5,995 nt of DNA from the NCBI GenBank assembly GCA_013694495.1, contig JACDCH010000254.1:1-5995 (forward strand). Reading direction: 5' to 3'. Numbering within the stretch: position 1 is the stretch's first letter; each line of letters opens with the position of its first letter. Position numbers and translations under genes: made by a program. The DNA comes from Acidimicrobiia bacterium (GTDB taxonomy: Bacteria > Actinomycetota > Acidimicrobiia > Acidimicrobiales > JACDCH01). Of the stretch, positions 1 to 5,818 are shown one piece after another. The notes under the pieces are model-generated. The model ran no database searches. It saw only the letters and a program-made list of their open reading frames with translations, and was not told where the DNA came from.

Positions 1-5
1 GGCCG

Positions 6-953
6 GTGGCGCTGCCGATCCCCCCGCCGGTCGGCGAACCGCTCGGGTACCCGCCGCCCCCGCCTCCGCCGCTCGGCGAGAGCGGTCGCTACGTGCCGCC
101 GCCCCCGCCCCCGGCGGGGTGGACACCCGGGTCCACCATCGGCGTCGGCCCCTACATCACGCCCATGGCCGGCAAGGTCATCAAGCGGGCCGGCGGCTGC
201 GGGTGCCTCATCACGCTCATCGTGATCGGGTTCACCTCGGTCGTCGCCTTCTTCATCTTCCGCTCGGTCAACGACGCCATCGGCTCGCTGCGGGTGGAGG
301 ACGGCGCCCCGCTCACGATCGGCGAGCGCCAGAGCGAGACCATCTCCGACAACCGCGCCGTCGACCACGCCCTCGTCGGCACCGGCGAGATCGTGCTGAT
401 CACCGTCGACGGCCTCGGCGACCTCGACGCCTTCCTCGAGGTCTTCGACGGCGAGCGGAGCCTCGCCCGCGACGACGACACCAACGGCCGGGATCCCGAG
501 CTCCAACTCGTCCTCGAGGAGGGCCGGTCCTACCGGGTCCGGGTCCGGCCCTTCAGCCGCGGCGAGGGCGGCCGGTACACGATCGAGGTCGCCTCCATCG
601 CCCCTGCGCCGCCGCCGGTCACCGGCGTCCCGCAGGGCGCCGGCATCCTCGACGGTGGCCGGCTCGTGCGGGGCGAGCCCCTGTCGTTGTCCGTCGGCGC
701 GGGTCAGATCGTCCGCTTCGCCTTCGTCGGCTCCGGCGGCGAGACGGTCTTCGAGGTGGTCGGCCTCGCCGGCTTCGACCCCACGCTGACGGTGCTCGAC
801 CAGGCCGGCGCAGAGATCGGCTTCGACGATGACTCCCTGGGCAACTCGGGTTCGCAGCTGGCGCTCACGCTCGGCGAGGGCCAGGCCGTCACCCTCGAGG
901 TGGCCGAGTTCGGCAACGACGAGGCCGGCGCCTTCACGATCCAGGCCCGCTGA
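6..953 (+). CDS. Proline-rich single-pass membrane protein with two PPC-like extracellular domains (5' end possibly outside window)
   Basis: I do not recognise a named gene. Counting from the GTG at base 6 (315 residues), residues 1-55 are rich in Pro and Gly with runs of six and seven prolines. Residues about 66-86 form one hydrophobic membrane segment preceded by Lys/Arg. The rest is two similar beta-rich modules at about 104-196 and 219-315. Each module has the pattern 'D-x-x-L-x-V-x-D/F...', then an Asp triplet (D156-158 and D274-276), then an 'L-x-L-x-x-G' strand and an ending like 'G-x-Y/F-T-I'. This resembles bacterial pre-peptidase C-terminal (PPC) domains, which are usually attached to secreted enzymes. 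With Lys/Arg before the membrane segment, a cytoplasmic N-terminus and exported C-terminus are inferred. There is no peptidase or other catalytic domain. The frame is open to the left edge and no ribosome binding site can be seen, so the true start may lie upstream. The metallophosphoesterase gene follows after 4 nt. Confidence 0.8.
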   Translation: MALPIPPPVGEPLGYPPPPPPPLGESGRYVPPPPPPAGWTPGSTIGVGPYITPMAGKVIKRAGGCGCLITLIVIGFTSVVAFFIFRSVNDAIGSLRVEDGAPLTIGERQSETISDNRAVDHALVGTGEIVLITVDGLGDLDAFLEVFDGERSLARDDDTNGRDPELQLVLEEGRSYRVRVRPFSRGEGGRYTIEVASIAPAPPPVTGVPQGAGILDGGRLVRGEPLSLSVGAGQIVRFAFVGSGGETVFEVVGLAGFDPTLTVLDQAGAEIGFDDDSLGNSGSQLALTLGEGQAVTLEVAEFGNDEAGAFTIQAR

Positions 954-957
954 CGCC

Positions 958-1974
958 ATGGCCGCCGAGATCAGCACCGTCGCCGACGACGAGGTCGTGG
1001 TGCACGACGGCACCACCGTGCGCCGCTACGAAGGGCTCGCGCCCGGCACCGAGCACACCCTCGACGGCGAGACGGTGCGCACGTTGCCCCGCCCGGCGGG
1101 CGCGCTGCTGTGCCGCGTCGCCACGGTCAACGACACCCACTTCGGCGAGACGCTGTGCGGGCTCGTCGAGGGCACCGACATCGGCCCCGTGCTACGGGTC
1201 GACCCCGCCGACCCGTACCCCGAGATGATGAACGCGGCCGCCGCGGGCGAGATCGCCGCCATCGATCCCGCCGTCGTGCTGGCCAAGGGTGACCTCACCA
1301 CCGACGGCACCGCAGCCGAGTGGGCCCGCTTCGAGGCCGTGTACGGCGCCACCTTCGGCGAGCGCCTGCACCTCGTGCGGGGCAACCACGACGCCATGGC
1401 CGGCCTCGACCACGGGACCGGTGCCCCGTTCACCGTCGACGTCCCCGGCGCCCGCCTCGCCGTCCTCGACACGGTCGTGGCCTTCAGCGATCGGGGCCGC
1501 CTGTCGACCGAGCAGGTCGAGTGGCTCGACGACACGGCTCGCGACGCCGGCGCCGATGGCGTCCCGCTGCTGGTCTTCGGCCACCACCACGCCTGGAACC
1601 CCGAGGCCACGATCCGCCCCGACGACTACTTCGGGATCAACCCCGACGACACCGACCGACTGGTCGACGTCGTGGCCCGCCGCCCCGCCATCCGCGGCTA
1701 CTTCGCCGGCCACACGCACCGCAACCGCGTCCGCCGCTTCGCCGCCACCGGCGAGGTGCCGTTCGTCGAGGTGGCCTGCGTGAAGGACTACCCGGGCACG
1801 TGGGCCGAGTACCGGATCCACGAGGGCGGCATCCTCCAGGTGCACCGGCGGATCTCGTCCCCGGCCGCGCTGGCGTGGTCGGAGCGGTGCCGGGCGATGT
1901 ACGACGGCGGCTACGCCGACTACGCGCTCGGGTCGCTCGACGACCGGTGCTTCGCCCTGCCCTCCTCCCGCTGA
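958..1974 (+). CDS. Calcineurin-like metallophosphoesterase (class III phosphodiesterase/Icc-CpdA type)
   Basis: The 338-residue protein carries the full metal-binding motif set of the calcineurin-like phosphoesterase family, in order: N-D-T-H (D59, H61), G-D-L (D112), G-N-H-D (N143, H144, D145), F-G-H-H-H (H209-211) and G-H-T-H (H252, H254). These residues bind a two-metal centre that hydrolyses phosphoesters; in the CpdA branch the substrates are cyclic nucleotides, but the substrate here cannot be read from sequence. There is no signal peptide or membrane segment, so it is predicted to be cytoplasmic. Residues about 14-48, with 'Y-E-G-L-A-P-G-T' then 'V-R-T-L', look like the last strands of an FN3-like module. 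ATG 958 is chosen because it lies 4 nt after the upstream stop, consistent with translational coupling; the only upstream ribosome-binding candidate is weak. The frame is open further up to an ATG at 829, but that stretch is Arg/Ser-rich shadow sequence inside the preceding gene. Confidence 0.88.
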   Translation: MAAEISTVADDEVVVHDGTTVRRYEGLAPGTEHTLDGETVRTLPRPAGALLCRVATVNDTHFGETLCGLVEGTDIGPVLRVDPADPYPEMMNAAAAGEIAAIDPAVVLAKGDLTTDGTAAEWARFEAVYGATFGERLHLVRGNHDAMAGLDHGTGAPFTVDVPGARLAVLDTVVAFSDRGRLSTEQVEWLDDTARDAGADGVPLLVFGHHHAWNPEATIRPDDYFGINPDDTDRLVDVVARRPAIRGYFAGHTHRNRVRRFAATGEVPFVEVACVKDYPGTWAEYRIHEGGILQVHRRISSPAALAWSERCRAMYDGGYADYALGSLDDRCFALPSSR

Positions 1975-1978
1975 AAGC

Positions 1979-1984
1979 TACGTT
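1979..1984 (+). promoter_or_regulatory. Possible -10 element before the lipoprotein gene
   Basis: TACGTT fits the TAnnnT pattern of actinobacterial -10 boxes. It sits just after the metallophosphoesterase stop, and a start of transcription near 1991 would leave a leader of about 37 nt. No convincing -35 box lies at the right distance, so this is a weak call. Confidence 0.22.
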
Positions 1985-1991
1985 CGGGTGA

Positions 1992-2006
1992 CGCCCGCAC
2001 CGGGCG
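1992..2006 (+). other. Short GC hairpin between metallophosphoesterase and lipoprotein genes
   Basis: CGCCCG (1992-1997) and CGGGCG (2001-2006) are perfect complements separated by a 3-nt loop, giving a 6-bp all-GC stem. It lies in the 53-nt gap, 9 nt before the ribosome binding site of the lipoprotein gene. There is no T-run after it, so it is not a classical terminator. It may modulate readthrough or translation, or be chance in GC-rich DNA. Confidence 0.3.
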
Positions 2007-2015
2007 CGAGCCCAC

Positions 2016-2021
2016 GAGGAG
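2016..2021 (+). promoter_or_regulatory. Ribosome binding site of the lipoprotein gene
   Basis: GAGGAG lies 6 nt before the ATG at 2028. It fixes that start and suggests the lipoprotein gene is translated independently of the two upstream genes. Confidence 0.75.
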
Positions 2022-2027
2022 ATCACC

Positions 2028-2657
2028 ATGCCCATCCGTCGTGTCGTCGCCGCCGCCGCCTCCCTCACCCTCGTGCTCGCCGCCGCCGGCTGCAGCGACG
2101 ACGAGTCGGTCTTCAACCAGGAGGCCGGCGAGTGCGTCGAGAGCATCTCCGACCTGGGCACCGAGATCAGTGAGCTGCCCGAGGCCGACTGCGCCCAGCC
2201 CCACGACGGCGAGGTCATCGGCACGTTCACGCACGACGGCGACGACTTCCCCGGCCAGGAGGGCATCGGCCAGGAGGCGTTCGAGGGCTGCGCCGGCGTG
2301 TTCGCGGACTACGTCGGTGTCGAACTCATCGCCAGCACGCTCGACCTGTTCCCGATCTCCCCGACCCAGCAGAGCTGGGACGAGATCGACGACCGCGAGA
2401 GCATCTGCGTCGCCGTCGGCCAGAACAGCGAGCAGCTCGAGGGCAGCGTGAAGGACGGCGGCGACGAGTTCGAGGCGCCCATCGCCGCCGAGTTCGCCGA
2501 CCTCACCGATTCGTGCCTCGGCGGCGACGGCGCGGCGTGCGACGAGCTCTACAACACGTCGCCCGCCGAGTCGGTCGAGGAGCGCATCGGCGCCAGCTGC
2601 GGCGGCCGCGACCTCGCCTTCGAGACCGTCGGCGCCTGCGCCGGCGCCGCCGGCTGA
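2028..2657 (+). CDS. Cys-rich lipoprotein with Septum_form-like domain and C-terminal CDELY/CGG module
   Basis: The 209-residue product starts with a lipoprotein signal (R4-R5, hydrophobic 6-20, then A-A-G-C with lipidated C22). The lipobox is imperfect, with Ala rather than Leu at -3. Residues about 27-135 match the actinobacterial Septum_form pattern (Pfam PF13845): G-E-C-V (C36), C55 followed by P-H-D-G-E-V (58-63), C88, and a W-x(n)-R-x-x-C ending at C127. A second cysteine module follows: C163, C171 in C-D-E-L-Y, C191 in C-G-G, and C204. Eight cysteines besides the lipid one suggest four disulfides, as expected outside the membrane. The family name comes from an association with septum formation, but the biochemical role is not established and I infer only an envelope function. 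It converges on the GGDEF-like gene with a 12-nt gap. The structural call is solid; the function is open. Confidence 0.85.
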   Translation: MPIRRVVAAAASLTLVLAAAGCSDDESVFNQEAGECVESISDLGTEISELPEADCAQPHDGEVIGTFTHDGDDFPGQEGIGQEAFEGCAGVFADYVGVELIASTLDLFPISPTQQSWDEIDDRESICVAVGQNSEQLEGSVKDGGDEFEAPIAAEFADLTDSCLGGDGAACDELYNTSPAESVEERIGASCGGRDLAFETVGACAGAAG

Positions 2658-2670
2658 GGAGCGTGGCGGC
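2646..2670. terminator. Possible bidirectional stem-loop between convergent genes
   Basis: GCCGCC (2646-2651) and GGCGGC (2665-2670) can pair around a 13-nt loop that contains the lipoprotein stop codon; the second arm touches the stop of the opposing gene. A shared hairpin is expected between convergent genes, but the stem is only 6 bp and no T-run flanks it on either side, so Rho-dependent or other termination is as likely. Confidence 0.25.
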
Positions 2671-3440
2671 TACTCGGAGGAGGTGGCGACCTCGATGCGG
2701 TCCTGGCGCCACTGCTTGGCGGCGACGAGGGCAGCGACGGCGCGGTCGTGCAGCTCGTCGGCGTGGAAGGCGTGGGCCGGGTAGCAGGCGACGCCGGCCC
2801 ACAGGGTGAGGTCGCTGCGGGTCGCAGCCAGCGCCCGGCGGAGGCGCTCGACGGTCCACACCGCGCCGTTCTCGGGCGTGTCCTCGAGCAGCAGGGCGAA
2901 GCGGCCGTCGTCGAGGCGGCAGGCCGTGTCGGCCTCGCGCAGCGTGGCGCGCACGTGGTCGGCGACGAGGACGGGGTCGACGACCTCGGGCTCGCCGGTC
3001 CGGATGCCGCTCACCACGTCGACGAGGACGACGGCGACGGGGCGCAGGTGGCGCCGGGCGGCGGCAACGCGGCTGGCCAGGGTGACGTCGAAGTAGCGCT
3101 CGCCGAAGAGACCGGTCTCGGCGTCGACGAGGGCCTCCTCGTCGTCGGCCGGAACGACCGGCGCAGCTTGGGACGCCGCCGGCTGCGCGGCCGCGCCCTC
3201 GCCCGCCTCGACGGCCAGGGCCAGTTCGTCGGTGAGGTGGGCCACCCGGGCGTCGGCCTGCTCGAGCCGCTCGTCGAGGGCGTCGGCCCGGCCGCCCAGG
3301 TGGCTGGCCGCCAGCCCGGCCGCGATGCCGAAGGACCCGGCGACGACCCCGAGGACGGGGACGTCGGCGACCGCCGCCACGACACCGACGACCAGCGCGA
3401 CGCAGCCGAGCACCAGCCCCAATGCTCCCCGACCTCGCAT
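2670..3440 (-). CDS. Membrane protein with degenerate GGDEF domain (probably not an active diguanylate cyclase)
   Basis: The 256-residue product has two hydrophobic segments near the N-terminus (about 5-25 and 28-46), a heptad-like coiled-coil stretch (about 53-78), an Ala-rich linker (about 80-98) and a C-terminal domain (about 103-250). That last domain follows the GGDEF fold order: D-A-E-T-G-L-F at 106-112 for the usual D-x-L-T-G-L-x-N, V-V-L-V-D at 137-141 for the first metal Asp, and C-R-L-D-D-G-R-F-A-L-L-L-E at 174-186 where R-x-G-G-D-E-F belongs. The signature reads D-D-G-R-F: both glycines and the Glu are lost, so diguanylate cyclase activity is unlikely. Such domains can still bind nucleotides or act in dimerisation. 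ATG 3440 is chosen because GGAGGTG stands just before it; an in-frame GTG at 3509 lacks this support. It lies downstream of the mutase on the same strand, 186 nt away. Confidence 0.78.
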   Translation of the reverse strand: MRGRGALGLVLGCVALVVGVVAAVADVPVLGVVAGSFGIAAGLAASHLGGRADALDERLEQADARVAHLTDELALAVEAGEGAAAQPAASQAAPVVPADDEEALVDAETGLFGERYFDVTLASRVAAARRHLRPVAVVLVDVVSGIRTGEPEVVDPVLVADHVRATLREADTACRLDDGRFALLLEDTPENGAVWTVERLRRALAATRSDLTLWAGVACYPAHAFHADELHDRAVAALVAAKQWRQDRIEVATSSE

Positions 3441-3445
3441 CGCCC

Positions 3446-3452
3446 ACCTCCC
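3446..3452 (-). promoter_or_regulatory. Ribosome binding site of the GGDEF-like gene
   Basis: Read on the minus strand, GGAGGTG precedes ATG 3440 with about 5 nt between them. It is a near-perfect anti-16S match and is the reason for preferring this start over the GTG at 3509. Confidence 0.7.
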
Positions 3453-3563
3453 CGTTCGCCCCGCATCGCCCGGCCCGTGCCGACCCGCTCCGATCGGCAG
3501 CCGGACCACGCATTGGAGCAGATCGGGCGACTTCGCCCCGTTTCGCCTCAGGACCTACGGCGG

Positions 3564-3614
3564 AAAAACCGCGCCGCGGGCGACAACACTCGCCGGAACG
3601 GAGCGAAGCGAGTG
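3564..3614 (-). terminator. Candidate terminator region downstream of the mutase gene
   Basis: On the minus strand, downstream of the mutase stop, two hairpins follow each other. The first pairs CACTCGC with GCGAGTG (3587-3593 with 3608-3614, 7 bp, 14-nt loop). The second is a compact CCGC-GGC-GCGG stem (3569-3579) followed at once by five T (3564-3568). A GC stem followed by a T-run is the form of an intrinsic terminator, though the 4-bp stem is short. If it works, the GGDEF-like gene needs its own promoter within 3441-3563, where I see no clear -10 or -35 pair. Confidence 0.4.
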
Positions 3615-3626
3615 ACGGCGAAGAAC

Positions 3627-5576
3627 TCAACCCCGGTGCTGCTCCACCAGGTCGGCGATGTCGGCCATGATCCGGCCGAGCTCGAAGTCCTTGGGCGTGT
3701 AGACGGCGGCGATGCCGCCGGCGAGCAGGGCCGGCCGGTCGTCCTCGGGGATGATGCCACCGAGCACGATCGGGGCCTGTACGCCGGCCTCCCGCACCAG
3801 GCGGAGGACGTCGGGCACGAGCTCGAGGTGGCTGCCGGACAGGATCGACAGCCCGATCACGTCGACGTCCTCGTCGCGCGCCACGGCCGCGATCTGCTCC
3901 GGCGTGAGCCGGATGCCCTGGTACACGACCTCCATGCCCGCGTCGCGAGCCGCCACCGCGATCTGCTCGGCGCCGTTGCTGTGGCCGTCGAGGCCGGGCT
4001 TGGCCACGAGGAAGCGGGGCGGTCCGCCGGCCATCGCCCGCACCCGGTCGGCCACGGTCTGGAGGTCGGGCGTCCCGCCGGCGGCCCCCGCTGCTGCACC
4101 GACACCGGTGGGTGCCCGGTACTCGCCGAACACCTCGCGGAGCACGCCGGCCCACTCGCCGGTGGTGCCGCCGGCGTGGGCCAGGGCGATCGTCGGACCC
4201 ATGAGGTTCTCGGTGCCCTCGGCCGCCACCCGGAGGTCGTCGAGGGCCCGCTTCACCCGGTCGGCGTCGCGCCGCGAGCGCCACGCCTGCACGTCGGCGA
4301 TCAGCTCCTCCTGCACGCCGCGGTCGACCTTGAGGATCGACTCCTCACCGCCGAGCGGCGACGGCGCCGTCTCGGTGAACCGGTTGACGCCGACGACGGT
4401 GAGGTCGCCGTTCTCGATCCTGCGCATCCGCTCCGTGTGGCTGCGCACGAGCCGGCCCTTCAGCTCCTCGATGGCCTCGAAGGCGCCGCCCCGGGCCAGC
4501 ACGTCGTCGAGCTCGGCCCAGGCGCCGTCGGCCAGCTCGGCCGTCTTCGCCTCGACGACCTTGGAGCCGTCGAACAGGTCGCCGTACTCGAGCAGGTCGG
4601 TCTCGTAGGCGAGCACCTGCTGGATGCGTAGCGACCACTGCTGGTCCCACGGGCGGGGTAGGCCCAGGGCCTCGTTCCACGCCGGGAGCTGGAGCGACCG
4701 AGCCCTCGCCTTCTTCGACAGCGTCACGCCCAGCGCCTCGAGCACGATGCGCTGGACGTTGTTCTCGGGCTGGGCCTCGGTGAGCCCGAGGCTGTTGACC
4801 TGCACGCCGTAGCGGAACCGCAGCGCCTTCTCGTCGGTGACGCCGTAGCGCTCCCGGCCGATGCGCTCCCACAGCTCGCCGAAGGCGCGCATCTTGCACG
4901 TCTCCTCGACGAAGCGGATCCCGGCGTTGACGAAGAAGCTGATCGACGCGAACACGGCCGGGAAGCGGTCGGCGTCGACCTGGCCGGACTCCTGCACCGC
5001 GTCGAGCACGCCGACGGCCGTCGCCAGCGCGTAGGCGATCTCCTGGACGGGCGTCGCCCCTGCCTCCTGCAGGTGGTATGAGCAGACGTTCATCGGATTC
5101 CACAGCGGGGCGTGTTCGGCGCAGTAGGCGACCATGTCGACGATGAGCCGGCGCGACGGGAGCGGCGGGAAGATGTACGTGCCGCGGGACAGGTACTCCT
5201 TCACGATGTCGTTCTGCGTCGTGCCCCGGAGCGCCGTGCTGGCGACGCCCTCGTCCTCGGCGTGGGCGACGTAGAGGCCGAGCAGCCACGCCGCCGGCGC
5301 GTTGATCGTCATCGACGTGTTCATCTCGCCGACGGGGATGCCGTCGAGCAGCTGGGCCATGTGCCCGAGGTGGGCGACCGGCACGCCGACCTTGCCGACC
5401 TCGCCCCGGGCGCGGGGGTCGTCGGGGTCGTAGCCGGTCTGGGTCGGCAGGTCGAAGGCGATCGACAGGCCGGTCTGCCCCTTCGCCAGGTTGGTCCGGT
5501 ACAGCGCGTTCGAGGCCCGGGCCGTCGAGTGGCCGGAGTAGGTGCGCATCAGCCACGGCTTGTCTCGCTCGGTCAC
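3627..5576 (-). CDS. meaA: Coenzyme B12-dependent acyl-CoA mutase, ethylmalonyl-CoA mutase type (MeaA/Ecm)
   Basis: The 649-residue single chain has the mutase barrel at about 1-485, an Ala/Gly linker (about 489-504) and a cobalamin-binding domain at about 520-649. The latter carries the base-off motif D-x-H-x-x-G (D530, H532, G535), S-x-L near 578-580 and the G-G at 606-607. Barrel signatures fit ethylmalonyl-CoA mutase rather than methylmalonyl- or isobutyryl-CoA mutase: R-T-Y-S-G-H-S-T (11-18), D-L-P-T-Q-T-G-Y-D (42-50), N-P-M-N-V-C-S-Y-H (160-168) and the segment after Q-P-E-N-N (269-273). Methylmalonyl-CoA mutases instead have G-F-S-T and S-I-S-G-Y-H, and isobutyryl-CoA mutase has N-P-I-S-I-S-G-Y-H (from memory). 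Ecm converts (2R)-ethylmalonyl-CoA to (2S)-methylsuccinyl-CoA in the ethylmalonyl-CoA pathway. The start is GTG 5576 (V-T-E-R-D-K-P-W), preceded by GGGAG about 9 nt upstream; the frame stays open to an ATG at 5759, but that extension has no family character. No other pathway gene is in the window. Confidence 0.92.
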   Translation of the reverse strand: MTERDKPWLMRTYSGHSTARASNALYRTNLAKGQTGLSIAFDLPTQTGYDPDDPRARGEVGKVGVPVAHLGHMAQLLDGIPVGEMNTSMTINAPAAWLLGLYVAHAEDEGVASTALRGTTQNDIVKEYLSRGTYIFPPLPSRRLIVDMVAYCAEHAPLWNPMNVCSYHLQEAGATPVQEIAYALATAVGVLDAVQESGQVDADRFPAVFASISFFVNAGIRFVEETCKMRAFGELWERIGRERYGVTDEKALRFRYGVQVNSLGLTEAQPENNVQRIVLEALGVTLSKKARARSLQLPAWNEALGLPRPWDQQWSLRIQQVLAYETDLLEYGDLFDGSKVVEAKTAELADGAWAELDDVLARGGAFEAIEELKGRLVRSHTERMRRIENGDLTVVGVNRFTETAPSPLGGEESILKVDRGVQEELIADVQAWRSRRDADRVKRALDDLRVAAEGTENLMGPTIALAHAGGTTGEWAGVLREVFGEYRAPTGVGAAAGAAGGTPDLQTVADRVRAMAGGPPRFLVAKPGLDGHSNGAEQIAVAARDAGMEVVYQGIRLTPEQIAAVARDEDVDVIGLSILSGSHLELVPDVLRLVREAGVQAPIVLGGIIPEDDRPALLAGGIAAVYTPKDFELGRIMADIADLVEQHRG

Positions 5577-5585
5577 GGACGAAGT

Positions 5586-5590
5586 CTCCC
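5586..5590 (-). promoter_or_regulatory. Ribosome binding site of the mutase gene
   Basis: Read on the minus strand, GGGAG stands about 9 nt before the GTG start at 5576. It supports the GTG over the ATG at 5759, which would add 61 residues of low-complexity sequence unlike the family. Confidence 0.55.
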
Positions 5591-5656
5591 GCGCCAGGCC
5601 GGTGCGGGGCGAACGAGCCCTCAAGTCACTCTGCGCGGTCGTCGATGTGAGATGAA

Positions 5657-5796
5657 GGGTTGCCGAGCCGACCGCAACGGGCGAAGCCCCTCCACGCGAC
5701 AACCCGGAATCGAATCGAGACACAGGAAGGACCTGCGGCCAGGAGCCGTTGCCCCGCAATCCGTCCGCAGGTTCTGAGTTGACCGCACCGCAACCC
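5657..5796 (+). ncRNA. Candidate structured 5' leader of the repeat-protein gene
   Basis: Several complementary segments lie in the leader. The strongest is an 11-bp stem with one G-U pair, 5728-5738 with 5765-5775, around a 26-nt loop. Around it, GGGTTGC (5657-5663) can pair with GCAACCC (5790-5796) to close the whole region, or its first six bases can pair with CAACCC (5700-5705) instead, so the two are mutually exclusive. GCAACGG (5674-5680) is complementary to CCGTTGC (5746-5752) in the loop of the 11-bp stem, which would make a pseudoknot. A small GGGC-GAA-GCCC hairpin lies at 5679-5689; it shares two bases with the pseudoknot arm, so those two also compete. The 7-bp matches alone are near chance level for GC-rich DNA; the 11-bp stem is less so. 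No known riboswitch class was recognised. Confidence 0.3.
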
Positions 5797-5807
5797 CGTC
5801 ATCGCAC

Positions 5808-5812
5808 AGGAG
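5808..5812 (+). promoter_or_regulatory. Ribosome binding site of the repeat-protein gene
   Basis: AGGAG lies 6 nt before the ATG at 5819, the ideal spacing. It is strong support that the truncated frame running off the right edge is a real gene. Confidence 0.75.
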
Positions 5813-5818
5813 CAAATC

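Larger units (their letters stand above)
5577..5818. promoter_or_regulatory. Divergent intergenic region between mutase and repeat-protein genes
   Basis: This 242-nt stretch must hold the control signals of two divergent genes. I find no convincing -10/-35 pair on either strand; a TTGACC at 5779-5784 has no matching -10 at normal spacing. Apart from the ribosome binding sites, the main content is inverted complementarity between 5657 and 5796, described separately. I see no cobalamin riboswitch signature (no GCCACTG B12-box) despite the B12-dependent enzyme next to it. Confidence 0.5.

Noticed and set aside
829..957. Upstream ATG extension of the metallophosphoesterase
   Set aside because: The extra 43 residues overlap the end of the preceding gene, are Arg/Ser/Pro-rich and match no family; ATG 958 directly after the upstream stop is better.
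3441..3509. GTG start at 3509 for the GGDEF-like gene
   Set aside because: ATG 3440 has an almost perfect GGAGGTG site in front, and the hydrophobic segment follows it directly as expected.
2503..4284. A minus-strand open frame of 593 codons, extremely Arg/Gly/Pro-rich
   Set aside because: It is out of frame with the mutase and GGDEF-like genes on the same strand and has the Arg-rich composition typical of shifted frames in high-GC DNA.
2748..4631. A plus-strand open frame of 627 codons spanning the GGDEF-like and mutase genes
   Set aside because: It is the antisense shadow of two real minus-strand genes. Long stop-free frames are expected opposite GC-rich coding DNA; its composition (Asp, Gly, Val, His, Arg) matches no family, and it crosses the intergenic gap.
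5577..5759. N-terminal extension of the mutase to ATG 5759
   Set aside because: The mutase family starts near T-E-R-D-K-P-W, the GTG at 5576 has a ribosome binding site, and the extra 61 residues have no family resemblance.
5779..5784. TTGACC as a -35 promoter box for the repeat-protein gene
   Set aside because: No TAnnnT element lies about 17 nt downstream, and the distance to the ATG leaves no room for a normal leader.
5657..5800. ydaO (c-di-AMP) riboswitch call
   Set aside because: Only the opening GGTTGCCGA and a CCCGCA-like segment resemble it; the conserved GGGGTGAATC- and CAGCTAAC-type segments are not found, so I kept it only as an unclassified candidate.
5577..5818. Cobalamin riboswitch controlling the B12-dependent mutase
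   Set aside because: No B12-box (GCCACTG) or other conserved segment is present on either strand.
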